NCBI GenBank assembly: GCA_017461235.1
Contig: JAFTYU010000036.1
Coordinates: forward strand, 62,001-126,000
Length of the DNA: 64,000 nucleotides
Reading direction: 5' to 3'
From: Clostridia bacterium
GTDB lineage: Bacteria > Bacillota > Clostridia > Oscillospirales > Acutalibacteraceae
Numbering within the stretch: the stretch's first letter is position 1; every line of letters starts with the position of its first letter. A program made the translations under genes and the position numbers. A model generated the notes under the pieces. The model was not told the DNA's origin and did not search any database. It worked only from the letters and a program-made list of their open reading frames with translations. Shown one piece after another: positions 35,094-44,046 of the stretch.

Positions 35094-36029
35094 TCAGTCT
35101 TCAAGAAGCCAGTTCACACAACCTGTAACGGGTGCACAATCAAGTTTGATGAAGTTAAACTTTCTACCGGTTTTTTCGGCAACAAGCTCTGCCATTCTGT
35201 CGGTGTACTTATATGAAGGAAGCTTTGTGTGTATAGAGCCTGACAAAACAACATTAATAACGTCACACTCAAAATTCATTGCCTTTACGTGACCGCAGAT
35301 AAAGTCCGCACCGCGTTGTGCCATTTCTTCTATTACTGCCATAGCGGCTTCATCACCGTTGTTAGCTGCATCAAAGAATGAAACAATAAGCTTTCTTAAG
35401 AATGCTTCACCTTCGTCTTCACTCTCTAAAACAGCAATAGAATCAAGAAGCGTTGCTCTGTCACAGATACCTTCTTTTTCTTTCATATATTCAGTAATTA
35501 ATGATTTACCCTTACCAAGGCAAATCTCGTCATACATAATTCTGAAAGCCTGTGAGCCTACCCAATGACCATTACCCTTATCACCCGAAAGCACGTCAAA
35601 ACCGCCAATCTGGAGCATATTGCCATCAGAGTCAAGTGAGTTGCAGCAAGTGCCTGTACCGCAGTTGTATCCTATACCGCAACCTGCGCCTACCCCTGCT
35701 TTAATAACAATAAACCCATCGTTATAAATACGAGCACCTGTGATACCGAGCTTTGCAAGTTCTTCCTGCATGGCATCGTGCTGATACGGGTGGTCAATAC
35801 CCGCAAGTCCCATAAGAATACCGCAAACCTCATCAATTGAAACGTTTGCTTTTTCCAGAAGACCTTTCACACCACCTGCAATAATACCTGCTGCCTGTGG
35901 GAAAGAGCCCTCCATATTCTCATGATTAGAGCCTTCAGTTTCATACTGCTCAACAATATTTTTATTTTCATCAAAAAGAGCAAATGCGGTCTTTGTTCCG
36001 CCGCCGTCAACGCCTATGTAATATTTCAT
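35094..36029 (-). CDS. BadF/BadG/BcrA-type ATPase, N-acetylglucosamine-kinase-like
   Basis: 311 aa, an ASKHA-fold sugar kinase. Phosphate 1 motif is YYIGVDGGGTKTAFALFD, the phosphate 2 region is CGIGYNCGTGTCCNS, then GGFDVLSGDKGNGHWVG. Adenosine motif VVLSGSIHTKLP lies near residue 270. Relatives phosphorylate GlcNAc and other amino sugars. Placed between a GH109-like alpha-GalNAc-ase and a GH4 enzyme, it probably phosphorylates the freed amino sugar (GalNAc or GlcNAc), which is inference. The ATG overlaps the upstream stop (ATGA). Confidence 0.85.
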   Translation of the reverse strand: MKYYIGVDGGGTKTAFALFDENKNIVEQYETEGSNHENMEGSFPQAAGIIAGGVKGLLEKANVSIDEVCGILMGLAGIDHPYQHDAMQEELAKLGITGARIYNDGFIVIKAGVGAGCGIGYNCGTGTCCNSLDSDGNMLQIGGFDVLSGDKGNGHWVGSQAFRIMYDEICLGKGKSLITEYMKEKEGICDRATLLDSIAVLESEDEGEAFLRKLIVSFFDAANNGDEAAMAVIEEMAQRGADFICGHVKAMNFECDVINVVLSGSIHTKLPSYKYTDRMAELVAEKTGRKFNFIKLDCAPVTGCVNWLLED

Positions 36030-37315
36030 TCCGTCTTCTCCTCGTCGATATTCTCATAACATTCTTCACAAACCTCTTCAAGACAATACATTCCACGTCT
36101 GATAGGTTCGCGGTCTATCCATTTGCCGTTTGTAAAATCAGGCACGGGAACGGGTGCACCACCCATAGCAACAGACTGCTCTGAAAGACATGTGATTACC
36201 ATCCAGGTAGCGGTATCATAAACGTCAATATTAGCTTTCTCGCCTTCGTAAACACTATCCACAAAGGAGGAAAGAATAAGATAGTCCATACCGCCGTGAC
36301 CTGCTTTTATGCCGCCCTTTTCGTAAAGAGACCAGAGCGGATGCTCGTATTTATCACGCCAGGGACCAAAATCATCCCATTCGTGAGTCCAGCTCTGATG
36401 CTCCTTATGAGTACCGTCAATATAAATTCTTCCCTTGCCGTCTTCGGGCTCTGAATAGATACCCTTTGTACCCTGAACTTCATAGTCACGTGTGTAGGGT
36501 CTGGGAAGAGAGCAATCGTGAGTGAGTTTGATTGTTTCGCCGTTGGCACACTTAATGATTGTGGTTACGATATCACCGCAATTGAAAGTGGTATTATAAA
36601 GGTCGTATTCTTCACCCTTGTTATCTTTAATCCACTGGTGAAGTCCACGTGATTTGCTTGCAACAGAGTTAACTGTAAGGAAACGGTTACCCCTGTTAAT
36701 ATTCAAGGCTTTAGCAATGGGACCCAGCTGGTGAGTGGGATAAACCTCGCCGTTACGGTGGATGAAGTTATAAAGTCTGCCGTGGATATTTTCACGACCG
36801 AGACAGATTTCATCACGCAAATCGTGACGGTAACCGCCTTCCATATGAACGATTTCACCGAAAATGCCCTTGCGAATCATATTGAATACTGCCATTTCAT
36901 TTCTGCAATAGCAACAGTTTTCAAGAAGCATACAAATCTTGCCTGTACGCTGACTGGTTCTTACCATTTCCCAACACTCTTCAACAGAAGCGGCACCGCC
37001 TACTTCCATACCGACGTGAAGACCTGCATTCATAGCATCAACTGCAATCATAGCGTGAGTAATCCATGTGGTTGCAATAACAACTGCATCCAAATCCTCA
37101 TTGGCGAACATTTCTTTATAATCAAGATATGCATGAACGGGATATGCCTTTTCTGTTCTGTTTTCTACTATTTCAATACCTTTTTCGGCTCTTTCGGGAA
37201 TAAGATCACAAACCGCAGGAACTTTCACACCGTCAACCTGCAAGAGCAAGTCAAGCATACCTGAACCTCTGCCGCTTATGCCTATGAAACCGATATTTGC
37301 TGATGTTTTTCTCAT
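36026..37315 (-). CDS. GH109-like alpha-N-acetylgalactosaminidase / Gfo-Idh-MocA oxidoreductase
   Basis: 429 aa. An N-terminal Rossmann domain (IGFIGISGRGSGMLDLLLQ) and a C-terminal Gfo/Idh/MocA domain. Features closest to GH109, the NAD-dependent family that removes terminal alpha-GalNAc (blood group A): LLENCCYCRNEM, GGYRHDLRDEI and the active-site EVYPTHQLGP. It lacks the twin-arginine signal found in many GH109 proteins, so it is probably cytoplasmic. A general sugar dehydrogenase cannot be excluded. It is first in the minus-strand unit with the kinase and GH4. Confidence 0.8.
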   Translation of the reverse strand: MRKTSANIGFIGISGRGSGMLDLLLQVDGVKVPAVCDLIPERAEKGIEIVENRTEKAYPVHAYLDYKEMFANEDLDAVVIATTWITHAMIAVDAMNAGLHVGMEVGGAASVEECWEMVRTSQRTGKICMLLENCCYCRNEMAVFNMIRKGIFGEIVHMEGGYRHDLRDEICLGRENIHGRLYNFIHRNGEVYPTHQLGPIAKALNINRGNRFLTVNSVASKSRGLHQWIKDNKGEEYDLYNTTFNCGDIVTTIIKCANGETIKLTHDCSLPRPYTRDYEVQGTKGIYSEPEDGKGRIYIDGTHKEHQSWTHEWDDFGPWRDKYEHPLWSLYEKGGIKAGHGGMDYLILSSFVDSVYEGEKANIDVYDTATWMVITCLSEQSVAMGGAPVPVPDFTNGKWIDREPIRRGMYCLEEVCEECYENIDEEKTE

Positions 37316-37350
37316 AATACCACGACCTAAAATTTTTTCTCTATTTGTTT

Positions 37351-37379
37351 ATTGTAGCACAGACAGTTTTGTTTTTCAA
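37351..37379 (-). promoter_or_regulatory. SigA promoter for the GH109-kinase-GH4 unit
   Basis: Minus strand: TTGAAA (37379-37374), 17-base spacer, TACAAT (37356-37351), 36 bases before the ATG. Confidence 0.7.
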
Positions 37380-37381
37380 CA

Positions 37382-37420
37382 TAAAAACACCCATTGAAGA
37401 AAGTTTTTTCAATGGGTGCT
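37382..37420 (-). terminator. Terminator after the MacB-like ABC gene
   Basis: Minus strand: CACCCATTGAA...TTCAATGGGTG (37419-37388) followed by TTTTTAT. It begins 12 bases after the stop at 37432. The following transcript's promoter overlaps its edge. Confidence 0.85.
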
Positions 37421-37431
37421 TCATATTATAT

Positions 37432-40185
37432 TTATTCTGTTCTCAAAGCTTCTACAGGGTCTTTTATCGCCGCCATTCTTGAAGGTATAAGACCTGCAAT
37501 AAGTGTAAGGGTGATACTGATAATAACCAGTATTATTGCCCCTGCAACAGGAAGAGACGCCGCCGCGGGTATATGAACCGCATATTTAAGCAACAGGTTA
37601 ATGGGTATCTCCAGCAGCAAGGTACTCAATATACCTATAATACCTGCTCCAAGACCTATGACCGCAGTTTCTGCATTAAAGACTCGTGCAATATCTTTTT
37701 TAGATGCACCTATACTTCTCAAAATACCGATTTCTTTAGTTCTTTCAAGAACTGAAATATAGGTGATGATACCAATCATAATTGAAGAAACAACTAAAGA
37801 TATAGCAACGAATGCCACAAGAACATAGGTAACAACATCGATTATTGTTGTAATACTGCTCATAAGCAGTCCTATGAAATCCGTCACTTCAATCTGTGCT
37901 TCGGGATGGCCGTCATTTTCAACCTGCTGATTGTAATAATCAATAAGTTCATTGAGTTTTTCTTTATCTTCAAAACTCCTTGGATAAAATGCTATGGAAG
38001 ATGGAGATTCAAAGGTTGAATATCCTAATTTTGAAAGTGTACCTTCCAATGAACTGTTAGCTGCAAGCGTATCTACATAAGCCTGCTTTAAAGCCAACAC
38101 CTGTTCATCGGTAAGAAAACCTTCCATAAGCTTTTTCTGCAGCTCCGACATATTATCAAACCCGAACATTGCGCCCATATTTGTAATGTCAACTTCAGCC
38201 ATATCCATTCCTTCCGCCATTGATAGGAACGGAGTGTAATCAAGATAAGTATAGTCAATAATGCTCAAATCAACATCCGCAAGGTCAAAATCGTTTACAG
38301 TGAGAGTAGAAAACTCATAACCGGTAAGAACATCCTTAGTCCGATCCGCAAGCTGTGCCTTTACAACCTCGCGTTTGCTTGTCTGGTTGATGGCATAATC
38401 CATAAGCTCACGTGTATAACCTATTCCACCCGTACCAATTGAAAGAGTATTGTTTTCATCAGGTTTCAGAATACCTACTATTTTGATTTTTTCACCATCT
38501 TCGATGAGCTTTTTGACAAAATAGTCATTCTCACTGTTATCCTTCCAAAGACCTGTGGCTTTATCCTTAACAAAATAATCAGCACTTAATACGAGCTTAA
38601 ACTCCATATCAAGAATTTCATCATAAGAATATTCTGTAACGCTTTCATTTTCCAATGTTTCGCCGCTTACAAGTGCCGCCATTATATCTTTTGTAAATTC
38701 TTCCTGATCTTTAAGACCCAAAGCGTAAACAACAAGCTCGTTTATCTGATTATTGCCGTCAACTATGAGCACTACCTCATTATAATTCTGTGGCATTCGA
38801 CCTGCAATAACGTCATATTGAGCATCCATAAGCTTATCGTCACCGATAAGCTCCATCCATACACTGAAACTCTGCGTCATACTTGACATTGATGAAGCCA
38901 TATCAGCCATACTTTCGTCCATAGGCATATTTTCCATCATCGTGCTGGGGTTCACTTTAACAACGCCATCTTCAGTATCTGCACGGTAAATATTCAATTG
39001 TGTGCTGTATCTGTACTGAACGTCATTACAACACTCGTCGAATTCTTCCTGATTATCTTCAATATATTTTTTAAAGTTATCAAGGTTATTTGAAGTAGAT
39101 TCCGAAATGAAAGCGTTTACCATTTGCATAAAAGATTCATTTACGTAAACCTTGCCTTCTTCAACTTCAAACTCGCCGCTTGCCGTTTCACTTGTGATAC
39201 CCGTAAATGATGTCATCACACTTTCGAAGTCCATAGTTTGCTTTTCAACAGTCATGGGATATGACAAAAGCATATCTTCCTGAACACGGTCAATATAAAC
39301 CTGAATACCGTTTGAAAGAGCCAGAACAAGGGCTATGCCTATAATACCGATACTACCTGCAAAAGCCGTTAAAAACGTTCTGCCTTTTTTTGTTCTCAGG
39401 TTATTTATACTCAAAGCAAAGGCAGAGCCGAAGGACATGGTTTTTTTACCTTTTACCTTGGCATTCGCAACCTTTATTTTTTGTTCTTCAATATCCTTTT
39501 CGGTCGGATCATAGGGGTTGGTATCCCCTACAACTTCACCGTCAAGACAACTGATAATGCGATTGGCGTAATTATCCGCAAGCTCAGGGTTATGAGTAAC
39601 CATAATAATGAGTTTCTCTTTAGCAATCTCTTTGAGAAGATCCATTATCTGAACACTTGTTTCGCTATCAAGAGCACCCGTGGGTTCATCTGCAAGAAGA
39701 ATATCGGGGTCGTTTATAAGCGCACGCGCAATAGCAACACGCTGCATCTGACCGCCTGACATCTGATTCGGTTTTTTATAAATCTGCTGCTCAAGACCGA
39801 CTTTTTTAAGTGCATCGACAGCGCGTTGTCTGCGTTCTTTTTTAGAAACGCCCGAAAGCGTCAGGGCAAGTTCAACATTTGACAAAACCGTCTGGTGCGG
39901 AATAAGGTTATAGCTCTGAAAAACGAAACCGATTGAATGGTTTCTGTAAGTATCCCAGTCGCCATCATTGAAATATTTTGTAGATTTACCGTTAATGAGC
40001 AAATCACCGCTTGTGTATCTGTCAAGACCGCCCACAATATTAAGCAAGGTTGTTTTACCGCAACCCGAAGGACCGAGAACTGCCACGAACTCATTCTCAC
40101 GAAAACTGATATCAATTCCCTTCAGCGCCCTTACAGTTGTGTCGCCGGTAACATAATCTTTGACTATATTTTTTAATACTAACAC
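37432..40185 (-). CDS. MacB/FtsX-type ABC transporter (fused ATPase and permease)
   Basis: 917 aa with a GTG start, AAGGAG 9 bases upstream. The N-terminal ATPase (1-225) has GPSGCGKTT, QMSGGQMQR and LLADEPTGALDSE. A membrane helix (about 268-290), a large extracytoplasmic domain (about 295-790), and three C-terminal helices with VLERTKEIGILRSIGASKKD mark the MacB/FtsX permease type. Such proteins move no substrate through the membrane but pass force to periplasmic or surface partners, or extrude lipids and peptides. The 852-aa exported protein upstream on the same strand, 92 bases away, is a possible partner. Confidence 0.9.
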   Translation of the reverse strand: MLVLKNIVKDYVTGDTTVRALKGIDISFRENEFVAVLGPSGCGKTTLLNIVGGLDRYTSGDLLINGKSTKYFNDGDWDTYRNHSIGFVFQSYNLIPHQTVLSNVELALTLSGVSKKERRQRAVDALKKVGLEQQIYKKPNQMSGGQMQRVAIARALINDPDILLADEPTGALDSETSVQIMDLLKEIAKEKLIIMVTHNPELADNYANRIISCLDGEVVGDTNPYDPTEKDIEEQKIKVANAKVKGKKTMSFGSAFALSINNLRTKKGRTFLTAFAGSIGIIGIALVLALSNGIQVYIDRVQEDMLLSYPMTVEKQTMDFESVMTSFTGITSETASGEFEVEEGKVYVNESFMQMVNAFISESTSNNLDNFKKYIEDNQEEFDECCNDVQYRYSTQLNIYRADTEDGVVKVNPSTMMENMPMDESMADMASSMSSMTQSFSVWMELIGDDKLMDAQYDVIAGRMPQNYNEVVLIVDGNNQINELVVYALGLKDQEEFTKDIMAALVSGETLENESVTEYSYDEILDMEFKLVLSADYFVKDKATGLWKDNSENDYFVKKLIEDGEKIKIVGILKPDENNTLSIGTGGIGYTRELMDYAINQTSKREVVKAQLADRTKDVLTGYEFSTLTVNDFDLADVDLSIIDYTYLDYTPFLSMAEGMDMAEVDITNMGAMFGFDNMSELQKKLMEGFLTDEQVLALKQAYVDTLAANSSLEGTLSKLGYSTFESPSSIAFYPRSFEDKEKLNELIDYYNQQVENDGHPEAQIEVTDFIGLLMSSITTIIDVVTYVLVAFVAISLVVSSIMIGIITYISVLERTKEIGILRSIGASKKDIARVFNAETAVIGLGAGIIGILSTLLLEIPINLLLKYAVHIPAAASLPVAGAIILVIISITLTLIAGLIPSRMAAIKDPVEALRTE

Positions 40186-40277
40186 TAATCAACACTCCTT
40201 AGAGTAGGTAAAGCGTATCCGAACCAGCCTTAAATGGCGAGGTTTCGGTACTTTTGCCCGATTTGCCTTTGAAAGGC
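40186..40277 (-). other. Gap between the exported protein and ABC genes with weak hairpins
   Basis: 92 bases. It holds GCCTTTGAAAGGC (about 40265-40277) and an imperfect CCGAAACC...GGTTCGG pairing on the minus strand. These may slow or partly stop transcription between the two genes. No T run typical of a full terminator is present. Confidence 0.4.
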
Positions 40278-42836
40278 TTAAATATAAAGACGCTTTCTGT
40301 TTGCGTATATAATTATGCCGATTATTGCCGCTACGAGCAGATATCCGCCTGTAATATACAACCAAAGATAATTCTTCTCTGCCTCTTTATATATTATGGT
40401 CGGTGAATATTCTTCATCAAAAACCAATTCCGCTTTTACTCTTTCTTTAAAGAAAAGGTTGAAAAGCCACTCGATAAGTTCATCTTCCGTCATATTTTCA
40501 AATTGCTCCGTAATGGATGCAGAATACGTATCAAAGGATGCGTTATCACCCATAGAACTCATAAGAAGATTTTCGTTACCGGGAAGTTTCATAGTTTTTG
40601 CAAGCACTCTTAAAATACTCATAAACACACCCGTTTTATCCGCAACGATGTAGGTGTACTCGGTATTTTTACCGTCAATGGTCTGCTTGCTTGTTCTTTT
40701 TTCAGGTGTACCTATGCCGCTGAGAGTGTTTATATCAAACTGAGCAACCTTCATCCCGGTACCTTCGAGCATACCCCTGACAAAATTATTCAAATCAAGC
40801 TCGGAAGTCAGCGCCGACACATCAAAATTCATATCGTACACGCCCGAGAGCCTGTTTGCGAAGCTTGTTACGGGAAGCAAAAGATTGTTGATGCACTTCT
40901 CAAGAGAGCCGCTGTTCATAAAATAAACTATATTGGGCAGCTTCTCCGTCAATGTATCCACGGGCTTTTCGCAAATATCGTCAACCAGGTCAAATACAGG
41001 TTCAAGTATATCCTTCATCACCCTGTCGGTATCTGCATTTTTTTTATACTTTTCGTATGTTTTCACATCTCGTGCATCGCAACCTAAAGCCTCTAAAATC
41101 GGGATTATTGCCGTATTGTATCCATCTGCACCTTTGATGGTGATACTGTCAAGAACTACCATATCTTCTTCTGCAAGAAGCACACGCAACACAGGATATA
41201 ACGGTCTTAAGCATGCGGCAAGGGCATTTTCAAAGCCTTTTCTGGAGCCTGTATAAAAACCCCAACCAACGCCGTTTAAATTAACATCAGACCATTTTTC
41301 GTTTTTCTTCAAAGCATTTGCGACAGAGTTATAATCACTTTCAGTCAGCTGTGCTGCAACACCCTTGGGTGTTGCATCGATACCGAGAATTTTCAATAAA
41401 TCAATCATACCGTTTTCTTCAAATGCACCATAAACACCAACAACCAGAGAGTTAATATTAGCGCTTGAATAAACGGCAGATGTCAGAAGTGACTCAACAT
41501 CTCTATAACTGCCTCCTTCTTTTACAAAATCATCAAGAAGGGAATCAATTTCATTAAGAGCTCTTTCATAGTCTTTTTTTTCAAGATTGTGGGTATATTG
41601 AACGTTAACGGTGTTCACCGAAGGATATACCATTGCTTCCGGAGCATCCGGCTCAACGGGACTGAAAAGTAAAATCAATGTTCCCACAATAGCATCGGTG
41701 TCTTTCGAAAGCAGGTTTTTCATAAAATCATCCGATGCACCTGTGGCTTCACCGCCTGACAACTGCGAAAGCATATCGGGATTAAGCTTCAGAGTTTCAA
41801 CAAGCCAACGCATAATTACCACATAGGCTTTCCCTTGATCCGTTACAAAAGCATTTCCGTTATGTGTTCCGCATTTTGCGAGAGCCGCCATATCGAGTTC
41901 GGCAAGCTTAAGACCATTTTCGCCACCCATACCGCTTGTAAGGGAACCCATAATATTCTCTAAATCAAAACTGAACATTTCAGTATCAAAAAGATTAAGC
42001 AACGCCGCAAGTTCAAAAAGCGGATTTGATGTTATGGGCGCTGTCAAATTCGCCATACATTTTTCCAGTTCGCCGCTTTCAGAGAAATATGCAAAGCCGG
42101 GCAATGAAGCTGTGAGAGTTTCTGCAGGAGCTTCAAGAACCGTCTCTAAAAATGACATAAGGGGTAAAACAATGTTTTTAACCATACTGTTTTTATCAAG
42201 AGCCGCTTGCGCGGAAAATTGTTCCTGAGAAATTATATCAGGGCATTTTAACGCATTGAGCATAGGCGCAACTGCATTCTGATAGCCGTCGCCGCCACGG
42301 AATTTTATAAAACCAATCTTGAACGTGCCGGAACAAAGTAAAGCATACAAAACATCATTAAGGGGTGAAAAAACTGCACCGCAGGCATCCGCAAAACCAT
42401 TCTTATCCGTAACGCCCCAATCGACACCGTTAAGATCAACCTCGGACCAAAGTGAGTACTGCTTCAGTCTTGCACTGACTTCAGGATAAGCCGCAAGCGA
42501 AGCTGCAACACCGCTGACTGATGTATCTATGCCAACGGCACTCAAATCTGTTCCTTCTTCTTCAAAGGAAAGATACATCTTTACAGTAATAGCCGAAAGT
42601 GTTTCACTACTGTAAATCATGGGTTTCACAAGTGAAGACAGGTCACCGCCCGTAATAAGCGGCACGGCTGAATTAAGAAGCCTGTCAGTTCCGCCTACAG
42701 CAGCAAGAGCATCCTGCGCAGTGACACCTTCAGGATAATCACCCGTATTGCCTGCCACGGCAACTGCGCAAACAGAAGAAAACACGACAAGCATACACAA
42801 TATGCAACATATTAACTTTGTTAAATACTTTTTCAT
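40278..42836 (-). CDS. Large exported protein of two homologous halves, C-terminal membrane helix
   Basis: 852 aa from the ATG at 42836, which begins a clean signal peptide (MKKYLTKLICCILCMLVVFS, cleaved near AVA-G); a longer frame from 42923 would put another hydrophobic stretch first. I recognise no family. The sequence is an internal duplication: about 67-395 and 447-810 align throughout, for example VDLNGVDWG/VNLNGVGWG, GGDGYQNAVAPMLNAL/GADGYNTAIIPILEAL, and SGELEKCMANLTAPITS/SGSLEKCINNLLLPVTS. It ends in one helix and RKRLYI, so it is anchored with the bulk outside. It lies upstream of the MacB-like ABC gene. Confidence 0.8.
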   Translation of the reverse strand: MKKYLTKLICCILCMLVVFSSVCAVAVAGNTGDYPEGVTAQDALAAVGGTDRLLNSAVPLITGGDLSSLVKPMIYSSETLSAITVKMYLSFEEEGTDLSAVGIDTSVSGVAASLAAYPEVSARLKQYSLWSEVDLNGVDWGVTDKNGFADACGAVFSPLNDVLYALLCSGTFKIGFIKFRGGDGYQNAVAPMLNALKCPDIISQEQFSAQAALDKNSMVKNIVLPLMSFLETVLEAPAETLTASLPGFAYFSESGELEKCMANLTAPITSNPLFELAALLNLFDTEMFSFDLENIMGSLTSGMGGENGLKLAELDMAALAKCGTHNGNAFVTDQGKAYVVIMRWLVETLKLNPDMLSQLSGGEATGASDDFMKNLLSKDTDAIVGTLILLFSPVEPDAPEAMVYPSVNTVNVQYTHNLEKKDYERALNEIDSLLDDFVKEGGSYRDVESLLTSAVYSSANINSLVVGVYGAFEENGMIDLLKILGIDATPKGVAAQLTESDYNSVANALKKNEKWSDVNLNGVGWGFYTGSRKGFENALAACLRPLYPVLRVLLAEEDMVVLDSITIKGADGYNTAIIPILEALGCDARDVKTYEKYKKNADTDRVMKDILEPVFDLVDDICEKPVDTLTEKLPNIVYFMNSGSLEKCINNLLLPVTSFANRLSGVYDMNFDVSALTSELDLNNFVRGMLEGTGMKVAQFDINTLSGIGTPEKRTSKQTIDGKNTEYTYIVADKTGVFMSILRVLAKTMKLPGNENLLMSSMGDNASFDTYSASITEQFENMTEDELIEWLFNLFFKERVKAELVFDEEYSPTIIYKEAEKNYLWLYITGGYLLVAAIIGIIIYANRKRLYI

Positions 42837-42971
42837 ATTTACCAACTCTGATTCAAATTTATATATAATTACAAGTAATATAAACATAATTATACAACAT
42901 AAATATACACTATAATTATACACTAATTAACACTTGAAATGTTAAGAAAATGTTAAAAAAGGGGGTTTCTT

Positions 42972-43469
42972 GTGAAACGTTTTATGAAAATAATTTCCAT
43001 TATTCTTATTTTATTGTTAACCTGCGGCTGTCGCGCACAGACTGAAGGTGACACGCTACACGCATTCACCGAAAGAATAAACAATTTATCGGATACATAT
43101 CAACTTGACGAGAACGGTTATATTCTTGACAAAAATGAAAGAACATTATCACGATTTTATAAATTTGATGAAAATGAAATACTGTTGCGGTTCAGAACAG
43201 ATGAAAACAACAAATTATATGAAATGAGTCTTGTTTTTAATGAAATTTGCGTAGAAAAAACGCAGGAAATAAATTTTATTGAAAACTGTTTAACTGCATA
43301 TATCGACGATGAAACCACGCAAAAAAAGCTATACTCTAAGACAGAGCTTGAAAAAGCCTTAAAAACAAAAAGCAATAAAACACAAAAAACAAAAAGCGGT
43401 GACACCGAATTTTTACTCGATGTCACCGACTACGGTATTGTTATTACTGTTGTGAAAAATAATCTTTAA
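42972..43469 (+). CDS. Small lipoprotein, unknown function
   Basis: 165 aa with a GTG start after GGGGG. The signal peptide ends in a lipobox-like LLTCGC, so lipid anchoring is likely. The mature part has an open, charged, Asn/Glu/Lys-rich sequence with no domain I can name. It is divergent from the duplicated exported protein (135 bases apart), and its last 26 bases overlap the 3' end of rdgB on the other strand. Base composition is more AT-rich than the neighbours. Confidence 0.65.
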   Translation: MKRFMKIISIILILLLTCGCRAQTEGDTLHAFTERINNLSDTYQLDENGYILDKNERTLSRFYKFDENEILLRFRTDENNKLYEMSLVFNEICVEKTQEINFIENCLTAYIDDETTQKKLYSKTELEKALKTKSNKTQKTKSGDTEFLLDVTDYGIVITVVKNNL

Positions 43470-44046
43470 GTTTTTCAGAAAGTAGTCTGAGTGCATTTCC
43501 GCGGTGGCTCAACGCATCCTTTTCTTCGGGGGTAAGTTGGGCAAAACTCTTATCCCCTACCATAAACAAGGGGTCATAGCCGAATCCGCCGTTGCCTACG
43601 GGTTCATATCCTATATATCCCTTACATTCGCCACGGGCAGTAACGATATCGCCATTGGGGAAAACGCAACAAACTACCGAAACAAATCGTGCCGTTCTTT
43701 CTTCCACCGGAAGGTCCGAAAGGATTTTTAACAGCTTGGTGTTGTTCTTTTCGTCATTGCCGTGCTCCCCTGCAAAACGTGCAGAATACACACCGGGTGC
43801 ACCTACCAGATAATCAACCGCAAGGCCCGAATCATCGGCAACACATGGCATACCGCTTTCACGACAACCGCTTTCCGCTTTAAGCAAAGCATTTTCATAA
43901 AATGTTTCACCGGTTTCATCAACATCGGTAATTTCAATACCGAGCTGGTCTGCGGTTTTCACGTCAATACCCAAAGGAGAAAGTATGCGGTACAATTCAT
44001 CCCGCTTTTTCATATTGTGGGTTGCAATTAAAAACTCTTTGTTCAT
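43444..44046 (-). CDS. rdgB: Non-canonical purine NTP pyrophosphatase (RdgB/HAM1)
   Basis: 200 aa. It removes ITP, dITP and XTP from the nucleotide pool. Substrate-binding motifs are EFLIATHNMKKRDEL, ETFYENALLKAE, CVADDSGLAVDYLVGAPGVY, SARFAGEHGNDEKN, and GGFGYDPLF with the closing SHRGNALR. The ATG overlaps the ftsY stop by one base (TAATG), so the two are co-translated. Its 3' end runs 26 bases into the opposite lipoprotein gene, with no terminator between them. Confidence 0.95.
   Translation of the reverse strand: MNKEFLIATHNMKKRDELYRILSPLGIDVKTADQLGIEITDVDETGETFYENALLKAESGCRESGMPCVADDSGLAVDYLVGAPGVYSARFAGEHGNDEKNNTKLLKILSDLPVEERTARFVSVVCCVFPNGDIVTARGECKGYIGYEPVGNGGFGYDPLFMVGDKSFAQLTPEEKDALSHRGNALRLLSEKLKDYFSQQ

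Noticed and set aside
37432..40185. Classical substrate-importing ABC transporter for the glycan locus
   Set aside because: The permease is of MacB/FtsX type with a large extracellular domain, not a sugar importer, and it has its own terminator before the glycan genes.
42836..42923. Longer N-terminus of the duplicated exported protein
   Set aside because: It would place a second hydrophobic stretch before a textbook signal peptide that begins at 42836.
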